This document shows positions 41,161-50,662 of a stretch of 64,000 bases of DNA, piece by piece. Source of the DNA: Spongiibacteraceae bacterium (GTDB taxonomy: Bacteria; Pseudomonadota; Gammaproteobacteria; Pseudomonadales; Dasaniaceae); NCBI GenBank assembly GCA_028280715.1, contig JANQLG010000003.1, forward strand, positions 1 to 64,000, read 5' to 3'. Position 1 is the stretch's first letter, and the number at the start of each line of letters is the position of its first letter. The notes below the pieces were generated by a model. That model ran no database searches. It had not been told where the DNA came from and worked only from the letters and a program-made list of their open reading frames with translations. The position numbers were made by a program, and so were the translations under genes.

Positions 41161-41898
41161 GTGAATAAGATGCAAAATAAAACAGAGTCAATAATTAAGG
41201 CCGTGGTTGATAAGGAGTCCTCTCATGTTATTTCAGACATGGCGGAGCCCATATACAAAACACATGAAGAATTAGCTGCACTTAAAATTATTTATCCTGG
41301 TATGCCTCAGCGGGAAGTACTTAATACTTTTCGAGACCTGAGAACCAGGTTGTTGGATCGCGCCCAAGGTAAAAATTTTATTTTATTGGTAAGTTCATTG
41401 TGTGAGGGCGGGGGCTCCAGCTTTGTTGCTATGAATCTTGCTGCTTCGTTTGCGTTAGATGAACATAAAACGGCTTTATATATCGATTGTAATGTCGATT
41501 CGCCATTTTCAGATGAGTTATTAAAAGATAGCTATGATCATGGTTTGATGGAATATTTAGAGTCTTCAGAGGTAGATGTAGAAGATATTATTTATTCGAC
41601 AGGTGTCCCTAGAGTGCGAACTATCCCTCCAGGGAAAAGTCATGAAATGTCTGTAGAAAGATTCGCTTCGGCAAAAATGACAAGATTGATTGAGTCAGTC
41701 AAGAAGCGTTATCGAGATAGATTTGTTGTTATTGATGTTCCTCCAGTTTCCGAATCTTCTGTGGCCAGAATTTTAGCTGGTGTTGCTGATATGGCTGTTG
41801 TTGTTGTACCTTTTGGGAAGGTAACTAAAAACCAGGTGCTTGCCGGTATCGATTCAGTAGGTGAGGAAAAATTCGCTGGTTTCGTTTTTAATAATTAA
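41161..41898 (+). CDS. XrtA-associated tyrosine-kinase-like ATPase with altered Walker A
   Basis: 245 residues, from a GTG right after the stop of the chain-length gene. BY-kinase/ParA-like fold: the region LLVSSLCEGGGSSFVAMNLA (about residues 75-94) takes the place of Walker A, the second motif is LYIDCNVDSPFSDELL and the Walker B-like strand is FVVIDVPPVSESS near residue 193. The Walker A Lys (G-x-G-K-S/T) is replaced by Ser86, and the C-terminus (EEKFAGFVFNN) has no tyrosine cluster. It probably regulates or docks to the chain-length protein rather than acting as a normal autokinase. Confidence 0.85.
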   Translation: MNKMQNKTESIIKAVVDKESSHVISDMAEPIYKTHEELAALKIIYPGMPQREVLNTFRDLRTRLLDRAQGKNFILLVSSLCEGGGSSFVAMNLAASFALDEHKTALYIDCNVDSPFSDELLKDSYDHGLMEYLESSEVDVEDIIYSTGVPRVRTIPPGKSHEMSVERFASAKMTRLIESVKKRYRDRFVVIDVPPVSESSVARILAGVADMAVVVVPFGKVTKNQVLAGIDSVGEEKFAGFVFNN

Positions 41899-41937
41899 AA
41901 CGCATTTAAAATATAAATTTAATAAAGTGTGAACCCT

Positions 41938-43203
41938 ATGAAAATCGTACACTACGGAATATCGGCTGTGCTTGTCGGTTTACCCCTTCATTTGTCGGCG
42001 CTGGAATCACAAATTGATGTGTCAATTGGTGCCGAGCATACCAATAATTCAAATAGGTCTTCTGAAGACGAGCAGTCAGAGTTAGAAAGTTATGCTGATC
42101 TTGGTGTTTTCTTGCAGCATGATGGAGAAAAAATTGATGCTGATTTGGATTACAGTATTAGATCCACTCAGTACGATAAAGATACTCAAGACGATGAAAC
42201 TGTCATAATAGGAGATTTATCGATCGGTTATGAACAAATTAAAAATCAACTGACTTGGACGTTGCAAAATAGCCGAAGAGATATTTTACGTGACTCACAA
42301 TTGGTTGATGTGCAATCTAACCGAGAAGATCGTTCTATAACGTCCTTTGGGCCAGAATTAACTTTGCGGTTGTCAGGTGTTGACAGATTATATACTCGGT
42401 TAAATTACGTAGATGTCGACTACGAAGAAAGTGAACAGCAAAATTCTGAGAGATCGGTTGTAGATCTTGGCTGGATAAGAAGTATTAGCAGAGTTGATAC
42501 GCTGTCGCTTGATTTTACATATGAAGACATAGAATTCGAAGGCGAAGAGGATAGCGAATATTATTCAGCTGCTATCAGGTATGGAACGGCGCTATCACAA
42601 TTAGAATACAGCATAGCAGTCGGTTATAACGAGCTAAAGCGTGATATGGATGATGTTGATGGCAATTTCTTTGAAGTATTGGCTAATTATGATTCAGGTG
42701 GCGCTAATTGGTCGTTAAGGGCTATGCAAGAGTTAACAGATTCGTCACAAAGAAATAATAATGATGGGCCTGAAGGATTTAGAGAGTTCAATACTGATAA
42801 TGCAATAGTTGATGTTATTGAAAGAAAGGTGTTGGAGTTTGGCTATGGCAACGACAATGTTTGTGACGCATGTAGCTTAAACGCCGTTTTTTTATATGAA
42901 GAAGAAAATTTTGAAGTTCTGGATGATGATAGTGAGCAGCTAGGGTTTCGTCTTGCTATGAATTATCAGTTTAGTCGACTGGTATCTATTAGAGGTTATG
43001 CAACTTATAGAGATGTTACATATAAGGGAGACAATCTTAGAGATGACTTCGAGCTCTTTAGATATGGTTTAGGGTTGTCTCAGCGTATAACACAAGCATT
43101 GTCACTTGATTATACCGTGGGCTATGAGGAGAGAGACTCTGATCAAGATGATGCTGATTATGATGAATTAAGTGGTGGTTTAAGAGTTCAGTACAGATTT
43201 TAA
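41938..43203 (+). CDS. Outer-membrane beta-barrel protein of the XrtA system
   Basis: 421 residues from ATG 41938 (a GTG three codons earlier is possible). A signal peptide (MKIVHYGISAVLVGLPLHLS, then A) precedes an acidic, Tyr-rich sequence of alternating strands, ending in LSGGLRVQYRF; the terminal Phe is typical of outer-membrane barrels. It matches by layout the TIGR03016-type uncharacterised PEP-CTERM-system barrels located after the kinase. Likely helps export or anchoring of polymer across the outer membrane; the exact role is unknown. Confidence 0.8.
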   Translation: MKIVHYGISAVLVGLPLHLSALESQIDVSIGAEHTNNSNRSSEDEQSELESYADLGVFLQHDGEKIDADLDYSIRSTQYDKDTQDDETVIIGDLSIGYEQIKNQLTWTLQNSRRDILRDSQLVDVQSNREDRSITSFGPELTLRLSGVDRLYTRLNYVDVDYEESEQQNSERSVVDLGWIRSISRVDTLSLDFTYEDIEFEGEEDSEYYSAAIRYGTALSQLEYSIAVGYNELKRDMDDVDGNFFEVLANYDSGGANWSLRAMQELTDSSQRNNNDGPEGFREFNTDNAIVDVIERKVLEFGYGNDNVCDACSLNAVFLYEEENFEVLDDDSEQLGFRLAMNYQFSRLVSIRGYATYRDVTYKGDNLRDDFELFRYGLGLSQRITQALSLDYTVGYEERDSDQDDADYDELSGGLRVQYRF

Positions 43204-43495
43204 TACCAGCATTTCTCTTCTTGGAGTGGGTTAGTGCATAACGTTTTTGAAAGCTATTTTCTTGTTAGCGAGCGTGATTTTTAGACTTTGGTCACTGCTA
43301 AGTAAGTTTGATGTGTATCAAAGGAATATTTAAAAGGTTTGACTCTGTCTTTTTCCACTTGCCTGCTGCACATTGCATTGGCATTATTTTGCCAGTTAGA
43401 AGTCGACTTTATTTGTTTTAAAGTATGCTAATAAATGTTCATGGACCATGATTAACTGATGTCCACTTTCAAAGAGAGTCATCTAGGAATGCGTA

Positions 43496-44491
43496 ATGAA
43501 TGATCATAGTGCTGGTGTTCACTTTGAAGACCTTGAAAATAAAGGTTTTCTAACTATTCCTTCCTTCCTTTCTGCAGACGAAATCGAATATCTATTGGCA
43601 ACCTTCAAGTCACAAGGAACAGCTGAAAATGCGAACTATAGTCTTGTTGAGGTGCCTGCATCAGTAATTGAAAAACTCAAAGATAAGTTATCGGCTGTAA
43701 TTGCCAAGGTAGGGCAGAATACGCAGATTAAAGTCGATTTTTCGGCGATACATATAGGGCTGTTCTTTGAGTCTGAGAAAATAAATTTTGGCTGGCATCA
43801 GGATCATGAAAGTTTTTATGCATTACAAAATCATTATGACTATTTGAACTTTTTTGTGCCTATTCAAAAGCCCTCCAAAGAAAAGGGTAATCTACAAGTT
43901 GTCCCCTGGAATGTACTTGAAACACGATATCCAGAAGCCTACAAGAGATTGGTTCGATCAGGAGGCAACAATACGCTGGTCATCGATGGGAAAACGATAT
44001 TTACAGAAGATCAAGGTGTGACCGCCGAGCTTCCTGTTGATATTAGTGAAATATGTGTCACGCCGGAACTGGAGGCTGGCGATCTCTTGGTTATAAGGGG
44101 GGATATGATTCATCAAACCCAAGATGTTGAAACAGCTCGCATCGCCTTTTCTGTTCGATTTACAAACCCTGAGACATCGATAAGCCGGCGAGAGCTTGTA
44201 ACAGGTGGGCCGCGCAAGACTTATATGATGATCAATAACTGGCATGATTTCGGTCCAATGATAAAAGCCTTTCAAGTGGCTGGTAAAAAGACGATGTCCT
44301 GGAGACAATTGCAGGAAGAGGCGAAAAAAATCCAGCCAATAGAAAATGGACTGCGGACACGTGGGAAAGTGATACACCTCTATCTTTGGCTGCAAAGAAT
44401 TGTTGCAGGTGGCGTTGTCGAATCGATAAAACGCTGGTATGGAACAAAGCGAGCGAAAGAGCATATCAGTACACTCGAAATGAAAAACTAG
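43496..44491 (+). CDS. Phytanoyl-CoA dioxygenase (PhyH)-like Fe(II)/2-oxoglutarate enzyme
   Basis: 331 residues. Double-stranded beta-helix oxygenase: FLTIPSFLSADEIEYLLATF at the N-terminus, the HxD pair in FGWHQDHESFYALQNHYDYL near residue 100, and the second His with an Arg further on in DLLVIRGDMIHQTQDVETAR and IAFSVRF near residue 205. Substrates of PhyH relatives include acyl chains and carrier-bound amino acids, so it could hydroxylate a product of the nearby assembly line; the link rests on position only. A 292-base gap separates it from the barrel gene. Confidence 0.8.
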   Translation: MNDHSAGVHFEDLENKGFLTIPSFLSADEIEYLLATFKSQGTAENANYSLVEVPASVIEKLKDKLSAVIAKVGQNTQIKVDFSAIHIGLFFESEKINFGWHQDHESFYALQNHYDYLNFFVPIQKPSKEKGNLQVVPWNVLETRYPEAYKRLVRSGGNNTLVIDGKTIFTEDQGVTAELPVDISEICVTPELEAGDLLVIRGDMIHQTQDVETARIAFSVRFTNPETSISRRELVTGGPRKTYMMINNWHDFGPMIKAFQVAGKKTMSWRQLQEEAKKIQPIENGLRTRGKVIHLYLWLQRIVAGGVVESIKRWYGTKRAKEHISTLEMKN

Positions 44492-44571
44492 CTCAATAGC
44501 TTTACCTTCAGAGCCGGTAGTACGTAGATCTAATTACCAGAATTATAATTTAATCAGCCCTTGGAGTAGAG

Positions 44572-45414
44572 GTGAAGGAAGAACTCAGCAACGCGAATAC
44601 CCAGGCCGTATTGATCACTGGCGTGTCTACAGGTATTGGGCTAGGTATGGCCAAAAAATTACTTGCTGAGGGTTGTCGCGTTTTTGGAAGTGTGCGCTCT
44701 TCTAATGCAGCTCATGAACTTCAAGCCATGCTCGGCAATAACTTTACACCATTAATTTTTGATCTTAGTTCTAGTGAGCAGATTAATCGTGCGAAAGAAG
44801 CATTGATTTCTTCTTTATCTGGTCAACACCTCGATGCAATTATCAATAATGCCGGTATAGCTGAAATTGGTCCATTACTTCACGTCACGCCAGAAAGTCT
44901 TACTCGTCATCTCGATATACTCGTTACCGGCCAGCTTCGCGTTATTCAGGCTTTCACGCCTTTGTTGTCATCCCAGCCTGTTCCAGGACGGATATTTAAT
45001 ATAAGTTCAATCAGTGGGAAATGGCCAAATGTATTTTTTGGTAATTACACCGCGGGGAAACATGCCCTGGAAGGGCTTTCCAAAACGCTACGTTTAGAAC
45101 TTGAGAGGGACAATATCAAAGTCATCGTTATCGCTCCGGGCAATATTGCAACGAGTATTTGGACGAAGCAAACAATGGAGTTGGTAGAACAATATAAGGG
45201 CACTGATTACTACCGGGCGTTAAAAGCACGATTAAATGGTATTCAGCATAATATGGCTGATGAGGCCATGACAGTGGAAGAGTTTTCTACACTGTTTTAT
45301 GACATTTATCAAAATCCCAACCCGGCTAATCGCTATACCATCATGAAGTGCCGTAAATGGAGATACCCATTTTCTAAGCTTACCAAGATGAAAACGAGAG
45401 TATTGGTAGGGTAA
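44572..45414 (+). CDS. Short-chain dehydrogenase/reductase
   Basis: 280 residues from a GTG start. Classical SDR: nucleotide motif LITGVSTGIGLGMAKKLLAE (TGxxxGIG), IINNAGIAEIGPLLHVTPES (NNAG), catalytic Ser in IFNISSISGKWPNVF and Tyr-Lys in GNYTAGKHALEGLSKTLRLE, then VIAPGNIATSIWTKQT. It probably oxidises or reduces a hydroxyl/keto group, NAD(P)-linked. 80 bases downstream of the dioxygenase and likely cotranscribed; followed by the long non-coding stretch. Confidence 0.9.
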   Translation: MKEELSNANTQAVLITGVSTGIGLGMAKKLLAEGCRVFGSVRSSNAAHELQAMLGNNFTPLIFDLSSSEQINRAKEALISSLSGQHLDAIINNAGIAEIGPLLHVTPESLTRHLDILVTGQLRVIQAFTPLLSSQPVPGRIFNISSISGKWPNVFFGNYTAGKHALEGLSKTLRLELERDNIKVIVIAPGNIATSIWTKQTMELVEQYKGTDYYRALKARLNGIQHNMADEAMTVEEFSTLFYDIYQNPNPANRYTIMKCRKWRYPFSKLTKMKTRVLVG

Positions 45415-46097
45415 AGCGTCTAACCTTGGTTCAATTCAATACCTTTAATTTAGCGCATTTTTCATTCCAGCTTCCGTTTTATATTTCAAGAAATAATGCC
45501 TAGCAATGGAGCGTTTTGATCATAGTGTTTAAGTGATCATGGCGCCTTAATTTGGTTAATATTCACAATGAAATTATGTGGTAATTCATCACAAGTTTTT
45601 GTTTGTTAAAGCGTAATCTTATGAGTCATTATATTCTTATATATCAAATAGTTAGGGCTTTTTTGTGCATAATTCGCACCGGCTGTAGAAGCTGGGAGTC
45701 TAGTAGGTCCTTTTTTGATTTTACACCTACCTCCTAATAAACTACCGAGGCTTCGTCAAAGACGCATTCTTGTTATGCAGAGGCATTGACAGCGCCCGAT
45801 AAGAAAGAATGTGAATGTGTGAATGTAAGAAGCCAGCGAGTAATCAGGCAGTCTGGTTGAAGTTACAGTGTGAGATTTCTATGAATCGCATTTGTGGTCG
45901 CCTGATGCCCCAGATTTTGTAGCAGGTTCGTTATCAAGAAGTCTTACATTCTGCGGATGTTACAAATGCAAATGAGCTGTAAGCACGCATGCTTATCAGA
46001 TTAAATTTTTGCTAATGATTTTAAAAAATTGCTCAACTGAAAAATTTTCAACGTCTATTTTTAGAATTAGATTTAAAAATACTATAGGAATGCTGGC
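45415..46097 (+). promoter_or_regulatory. 683-base structured non-coding region before the assembly-line genes
   Basis: No credible gene on either strand. Nested inverted repeats are visible: GAATGTAAGA at 45821-45830 with its complement at 45942-45951, enclosing ATCAGGC at 45843-45849 with GCCTGAT at 45900-45906. A 6-bp hairpin (TAAGCA/TGCTTA) is at 45980-45995. A weak sigma-54-like element (GG-N10-GC, AGGGCTTTTTTGTGCA) lies at about 45655-45670. The stretch may carry a long 5' leader, a small RNA or a regulatory site for the downstream operon; none of this is shown. Confidence 0.4.
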
Positions 46098-47291
46098 ATG
46101 ACTGGATCATACGTATCAAATGAGTTTTCCGTTGATATATCGAATGAATTGGAACGCTTAACCAATCAAGTAGATTTGTTCTGGGATAAAGAATCAGTTC
46201 ATTATACTGATTTACAGTTTGGTTCGGGCAGTAAAATTTTAGAGTGTGGTAGTGGCAGCGGACATTATCTAACGAAGCTGGTAGATCTGTACCCTAAAGC
46301 AGAATTTTATTCCTTGGAAGCAGACGCGGCCTATGCGGAAGCCCAAAAAGTTCGTTTCCAAGAAGCGCCGTATAATAAAATAAATGTTGTCAATTGCACT
46401 ATCGAAGATTCACCGCTACCGGAAAATAATTTCGATTTAATTATTCTTCGTTTAGTTTTAGAGCATTTACCTAATGCCGATCAGGTTGTCGCCTCTTTGA
46501 GAAAAATGTTGAAAGTTGGTGGTCGGCTGTTTCTGATTGATAACGATTTTCACAATCATCTACTCACTTATCCGAACATCCCAGAATTAAGTACTTTGTA
46601 TGACGCTTATTGCCGCCAACGGGTTGATCAGGGTGGCAATCCTTATATTGGCCGAGAATTACCAATGCTAATGGAGCGAGAAGGCTTTGGTGCCATCGAT
46701 TTCGATACGATCACAGCACATAGTACGCTTACCGGCGATACAAAGTTTATTAGCTCAGAAAGTTCCGGGATTGGTCTAACTCTCGTGCAAGATGGTTATA
46801 TTGAAGCCGACACTTACGAGCGACTCAGTAAAAAATGGAGTGAGGTCTTATTTGCCGATAATCACGGTTATTATCGCAATCTGTATATTTGCAAAGGCAC
46901 TAAAGAGACCGAGGTATTTGAAAAACAAGCTAAATCAGTAAAAGCTAACCAAAGCGCAAGACCCAAAATGCAAATTAGTGGTGATGAAGACACACTGACT
47001 TTGCTAACAAATAAATGGAAAGAAGTATTAGACCGCGACGATATTGATGTTGACCATAATATCTTTGAAGCGGGTGGCTCATCTTTAATGATTTTGCATA
47101 TAAGAACTTTTATCAAAGAGGAAATGGGTCGAGATTATCCCTCAAGCTTTTTCTTTCAATACCCTACGATCCGCAAACTTAGTGAGGCAATTGATGCGCC
47201 AGACTCCGGAGCATCTACGGCAGCTGAGGCGAGTACTGAAAAGCCTTCCAGTAATTTACAACAATTGAAAGATAGATTTAAAAAGAAATAG
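46098..47291 (+). CDS. SAM methyltransferase fused to a carrier protein
   Basis: 397 residues. Residues about 25-210 form a class I methyltransferase: ILECGSGSGHYLTKLVDLYP (motif I, near 47), FYSLEADAAYAEAQK, and NNFDLIILRLVLEHLPNADQ (motif IV) with RKMLKVGGRLFLIDNDFHNH. After a linker, residues about 295-375 are a phosphopantetheine carrier domain with HNIFEAGGSSLMILHIRTFI, Ser329 (or 328) being the attachment site. Downstream is the PKS gene after 44 bases. It could methylate the starter or the growing chain held on its own carrier. Confidence 0.88.
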   Translation: MTGSYVSNEFSVDISNELERLTNQVDLFWDKESVHYTDLQFGSGSKILECGSGSGHYLTKLVDLYPKAEFYSLEADAAYAEAQKVRFQEAPYNKINVVNCTIEDSPLPENNFDLIILRLVLEHLPNADQVVASLRKMLKVGGRLFLIDNDFHNHLLTYPNIPELSTLYDAYCRQRVDQGGNPYIGRELPMLMEREGFGAIDFDTITAHSTLTGDTKFISSESSGIGLTLVQDGYIEADTYERLSKKWSEVLFADNHGYYRNLYICKGTKETEVFEKQAKSVKANQSARPKMQISGDEDTLTLLTNKWKEVLDRDDIDVDHNIFEAGGSSLMILHIRTFIKEEMGRDYPSSFFFQYPTIRKLSEAIDAPDSGASTAAEASTEKPSSNLQQLKDRFKKK

Positions 47292-47335
47292 AGTTCACAT
47301 CAATAGTAACGGATAAAACAGTTAGGTAGTTGAAG

Positions 47336-50300
47336 ATGGGCCAATTGATCGCAGTTATCGGCATGTCTTGCAAGGCGTCGGGAATAAACAACCTGGATGA
47401 TTACTGGCAAGTCATTTCGCAAGGCAAGAGTACACTAAAACGATACTCGAATGATGAACTGCGACAGAGTGGTATCGACGAGACCACTTTAAACGACACA
47501 AGTTATGTCCCCGTCGGTGGTGAACTAGAAGGTGCTGATGTATTTGATGCGGAGTTTTTTGGTATACCGCCAAAAGAAGCTCTCTACATGGATCCGCAGC
47601 ACCGAAAATTTCTTGAAGTCACTTATAGCGCCTTTGAAGATGCTGGCATTTCTCCAGAAAACTATGATGGCTTCGCTGGTGTTTTTGCTGGTTGCAGTCA
47701 AAACAATTACCGCTTGCAAAATATTGAAAAGACCCAGGCTGGCCGTCAATGGTCAGAATTTCAAAAACAAATAGCGAGTGATAAAGACTTTCTGGCGACT
47801 CAGGTTGCTTATAAGTTAGGTTTGCGTGGGCCGGCGCTCACAATCCAGTCGGCCTGTTCAACATCTCTTGTTGCCGTTGATACGGCCTGTAAATATTTAA
47901 ACTCCGGGCAGTGTGATATTGCTGTCGCTGGTGGTGCTTATATTAATGTACCGTTAAAACAGGGTTATCAAGCATTGGAGGGTGGAATTTTATCGGCAAC
48001 CGGAGAATGCCGTGCCTTCGATAGTGGCGCTAATGGAACCATTTTTTCGCCCGGTGTTGGTGTTGTTATTCTCAAGCCCTTAGAGCAAGCTATTGAAGAC
48101 GGTAACGACATTTACGGTGTCATTGAGAGCACGGCGACCAATAATGATGGAAATAAAAAAGTCAGCTATACCGCCCCTGGGTTTGATGGCCAGGCTGAAG
48201 TTATCACCATGGCGCAGGCGATGGCTGATATCGAGCCAGAAGATATTGCTTATGTAGAGGCTCATGGCACGGGTACAAAGTTGGGCGATCCGCTTGAGAT
48301 TCAAGCGCTAACAAACGCTTTTCGACTTGGCACTGACAAAAATCAATATTGTGTTATCGGTTCTGTGAAACCGAATATTGGTCACTGTGATGTTGCTGCC
48401 GGTGTGATGGGGTTAATCAAAATCTGTCTATGTTTAACTCATAAAGTTTTCCCCCCACAAATTAATTACAATACGATCAATCCCGAGATTGATATTAAAA
48501 ACTCGCCTTTTGTTATTAACACCAATAGCAAAGCGTGGCCCGATGCGAAAAACGGAAAACGAATTGCCGCCGTAAGCAGCTTTGGGGTTGGTGGCACAAA
48601 TGCACATGCTATCGTTTCTGAAGCTCCTACTACAAATACCAAGCAGGCAAGCCAATCTATAGCGCCCTTATTTTTCCCTATTTGCGGAGAAAGTGCTGAA
48701 TCGGTTGCTGCAAGTGCCAATGAACTTGGTCAGCGTTTGGGAAATAATGAAATTGATTTGGCGAGCGCAATCCAAGCTGCGAGTAGGAATGCAGATAATG
48801 CGAGTTATCGCGATTGTGTTGTTGCTTCAACCGTTGTGGATGCGAGTAAAAAACTTTTATCAATTAAAAGTGAGTCGGTTGCCAAGCTTGATGATGACGC
48901 TAAATCCTTGATCTTTATGTTTCCTGGTCAGGGTTCTCAGCATGTTGATATGGGCAGGGAGCTTTACGAAAAAGAAGTAGCTTTCCGTGAATCGATGGAT
49001 AAGTGCTTCGCGATTTTAGACGGTGTTTTGGAGTACGATCTTAAGCAAGTTTTATATCCCAGCGTTGAAGATCGTGATTCCGCTGCAGAGTTTCTTAAGC
49101 ATACCGAAGTTGCACAACCCGCTCTATTTTCTGTGAGTTATTCAACTGCTCAATTATTACAAGCCAAGGGTGTAAAACCCGACAAGATGGTTGGTCACAG
49201 TATCGGAGAATATGTTGCAGCATGCTTGTCGGGTGTATTTAGTCTAGAAGATGCACTAAAAATTGTCGCTAAGCGTGGACAGCTTATGCAGGCGATGGAT
49301 GCTGGATCAATGTTGGCGGTTATTGCCGATTTAGATACTGTTGAGTCCGAGTTGCCGAGTGATCTTTCAATTGCGGCTGTTAATAGCCCAAGTATTACTG
49401 TTGTCTCGGGCGAAACAGCAGCTATACAAAAATTTGAAGCGAGCTTAAGTGATCGATCTATTCGTACGGTTCCCTTGCATACTTCACACGCCTTTCATTC
49501 ACATATGATGGAGCCGATGTTGGAGCCATTTGTTCAGGCCTTTGAAAACGTGAAGTTGCAAGCGCCTGGAATTCCGTTTAGCTCCTGTGTCAGCGGCGAA
49601 TTGATTTCTGCGTCTCAATGCCAGTCTCCACAGTATTGGGCGGATCAGGTACGAAGCCCGGTGTTATTTAGTAAGTGCATTACAGATTTAATCGGTGCCG
49701 ATGACGCTATTTGTCTTGAGGTTGGTTCAAGTAATGCGCTCACTAGCGCTATGTCGGCACATGACTTTTCTAGCGATGTGTTGAGTTACAATACTTTGCC
49801 GCCTGCAGCGCGACCCGACAATGCCTTAGAGCAATTTACTAGCGTCTTAGGTAATTTGTGGAAACATACCCAATTGCTGGATTTGCAATATCTGATGAAC
49901 AACGATATTGAACTCCAAGTTGCTCATGCTGGACGTGCATTTAAGCAAGATCGGTATTGGATTGACTATTCAGCTGAACAAACTCAAGTTGCTATGGCGC
50001 AAATTCCTGCACAAGCCGATGCTAGTGCTGCGACTGGCGCATCCGTTCAAACACCGATGGAAGAAGAATTAAAAACGTTGTTACATGCGTTATCGGGAAT
50101 TCAATTTGATGACGGCAACCGTAATAGTGAATTCATCAGTTTAGGTTTCGAGTCATTACTTGCTGCAGAAGTCAGAGGAACGCTCAAATCTAAATTAGAA
50201 GTTGACGTAGAAATTCCTGAATTGATGTCAACCTATAACTCGTTCGAAAAACTCTTGGCATATTGTGTTTCCCAACGAGGAGAAACGGTTGCACATGAAG

Positions 50301-50641
50301 CGCCTGCAAATATACCTCAGCAAACGATTGTTCAGACCGTCAGTGGTGATCCAGGCACTATGGCTTTGGCCGATCAAGAGTCTTCGATTGCAGCATTGCG
50401 TAAAGAGATTCAAGAACAATCAAAACTCATTAAACAGCTAATTGAGCAGCGAGATGCGAGTGTTTCGTCAGTCGTTTCTTCCGGGAATGGTTCAGCAGTT
50501 GATAATCAAAGTGAAATTGCGGCAGATTTTATGCCTCGCCCTAATTCAGAAGCTCGTTTGGGAAAAGATCCAGAGGGCAATCCTAATTGGTATGTTCCTG
50601 ACCCGCAGAATCCCGGCCAATACCGCATCGTCAGCCAATAA
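47336..50641 (+). CDS. Type I polyketide synthase, KS-AT-ACP
   Basis: 1101 residues from ATG 47336 (a TTG two codons earlier is possible). KS domain about 5-430 with nucleophile Cys174 in QSACSTSLVAVDTAC, His310 in VEAHGTGTKLGDP and His350 in KPNIGHCDVAAG. AT domain about 530-830 with FMFPGQGSQHVDMG, Ser622 in GHSIGEY and HAFH at 718-721, the pattern of malonyl-CoA specificity. ACP near 905-975 with Ser940 in LGFESLLAAEV. The C-terminal tail ends in GNPNWYVPDPQNPGQYRIV, a conserved ending in such KS-AT-ACP proteins. No KR, DH, ER or TE domain. Confidence 0.95.
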   Translation: MGQLIAVIGMSCKASGINNLDDYWQVISQGKSTLKRYSNDELRQSGIDETTLNDTSYVPVGGELEGADVFDAEFFGIPPKEALYMDPQHRKFLEVTYSAFEDAGISPENYDGFAGVFAGCSQNNYRLQNIEKTQAGRQWSEFQKQIASDKDFLATQVAYKLGLRGPALTIQSACSTSLVAVDTACKYLNSGQCDIAVAGGAYINVPLKQGYQALEGGILSATGECRAFDSGANGTIFSPGVGVVILKPLEQAIEDGNDIYGVIESTATNNDGNKKVSYTAPGFDGQAEVITMAQAMADIEPEDIAYVEAHGTGTKLGDPLEIQALTNAFRLGTDKNQYCVIGSVKPNIGHCDVAAGVMGLIKICLCLTHKVFPPQINYNTINPEIDIKNSPFVINTNSKAWPDAKNGKRIAAVSSFGVGGTNAHAIVSEAPTTNTKQASQSIAPLFFPICGESAESVAASANELGQRLGNNEIDLASAIQAASRNADNASYRDCVVASTVVDASKKLLSIKSESVAKLDDDAKSLIFMFPGQGSQHVDMGRELYEKEVAFRESMDKCFAILDGVLEYDLKQVLYPSVEDRDSAAEFLKHTEVAQPALFSVSYSTAQLLQAKGVKPDKMVGHSIGEYVAACLSGVFSLEDALKIVAKRGQLMQAMDAGSMLAVIADLDTVESELPSDLSIAAVNSPSITVVSGETAAIQKFEASLSDRSIRTVPLHTSHAFHSHMMEPMLEPFVQAFENVKLQAPGIPFSSCVSGELISASQCQSPQYWADQVRSPVLFSKCITDLIGADDAICLEVGSSNALTSAMSAHDFSSDVLSYNTLPPAARPDNALEQFTSVLGNLWKHTQLLDLQYLMNNDIELQVAHAGRAFKQDRYWIDYSAEQTQVAMAQIPAQADASAATGASVQTPMEEELKTLLHALSGIQFDDGNRNSEFISLGFESLLAAEVRGTLKSKLEVDVEIPELMSTYNSFEKLLAYCVSQRGETVAHEAPANIPQQTIVQTVSGDPGTMALADQESSIAALRKEIQEQSKLIKQLIEQRDASVSSVVSSGNGSAVDNQSEIAADFMPRPNSEARLGKDPEGNPNWYVPDPQNPGQYRIVSQ

Positions 50642-50662
50642 TTAATTGAAGAGAAGTAATAG

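Noticed and set aside
43384-43400. Sigma-54-like TGGCATTATTTTGCCA before the dioxygenase gene
   Set aside because: The distance between GG and GC is one base too short for a sigma-54 site, and the sequence is better read as a small hairpin.
45415-46097. Integron attC site or IS remnant in the long gap
   Set aside because: The inverted repeats do not show the RYYYAAC/GTTRRRY core sites and no transposase fragment or target duplication is visible.
47532-47774. Overlapping 80-codon frame inside the PKS gene
   Set aside because: It is in another frame within the conserved KS domain and has no family signal.
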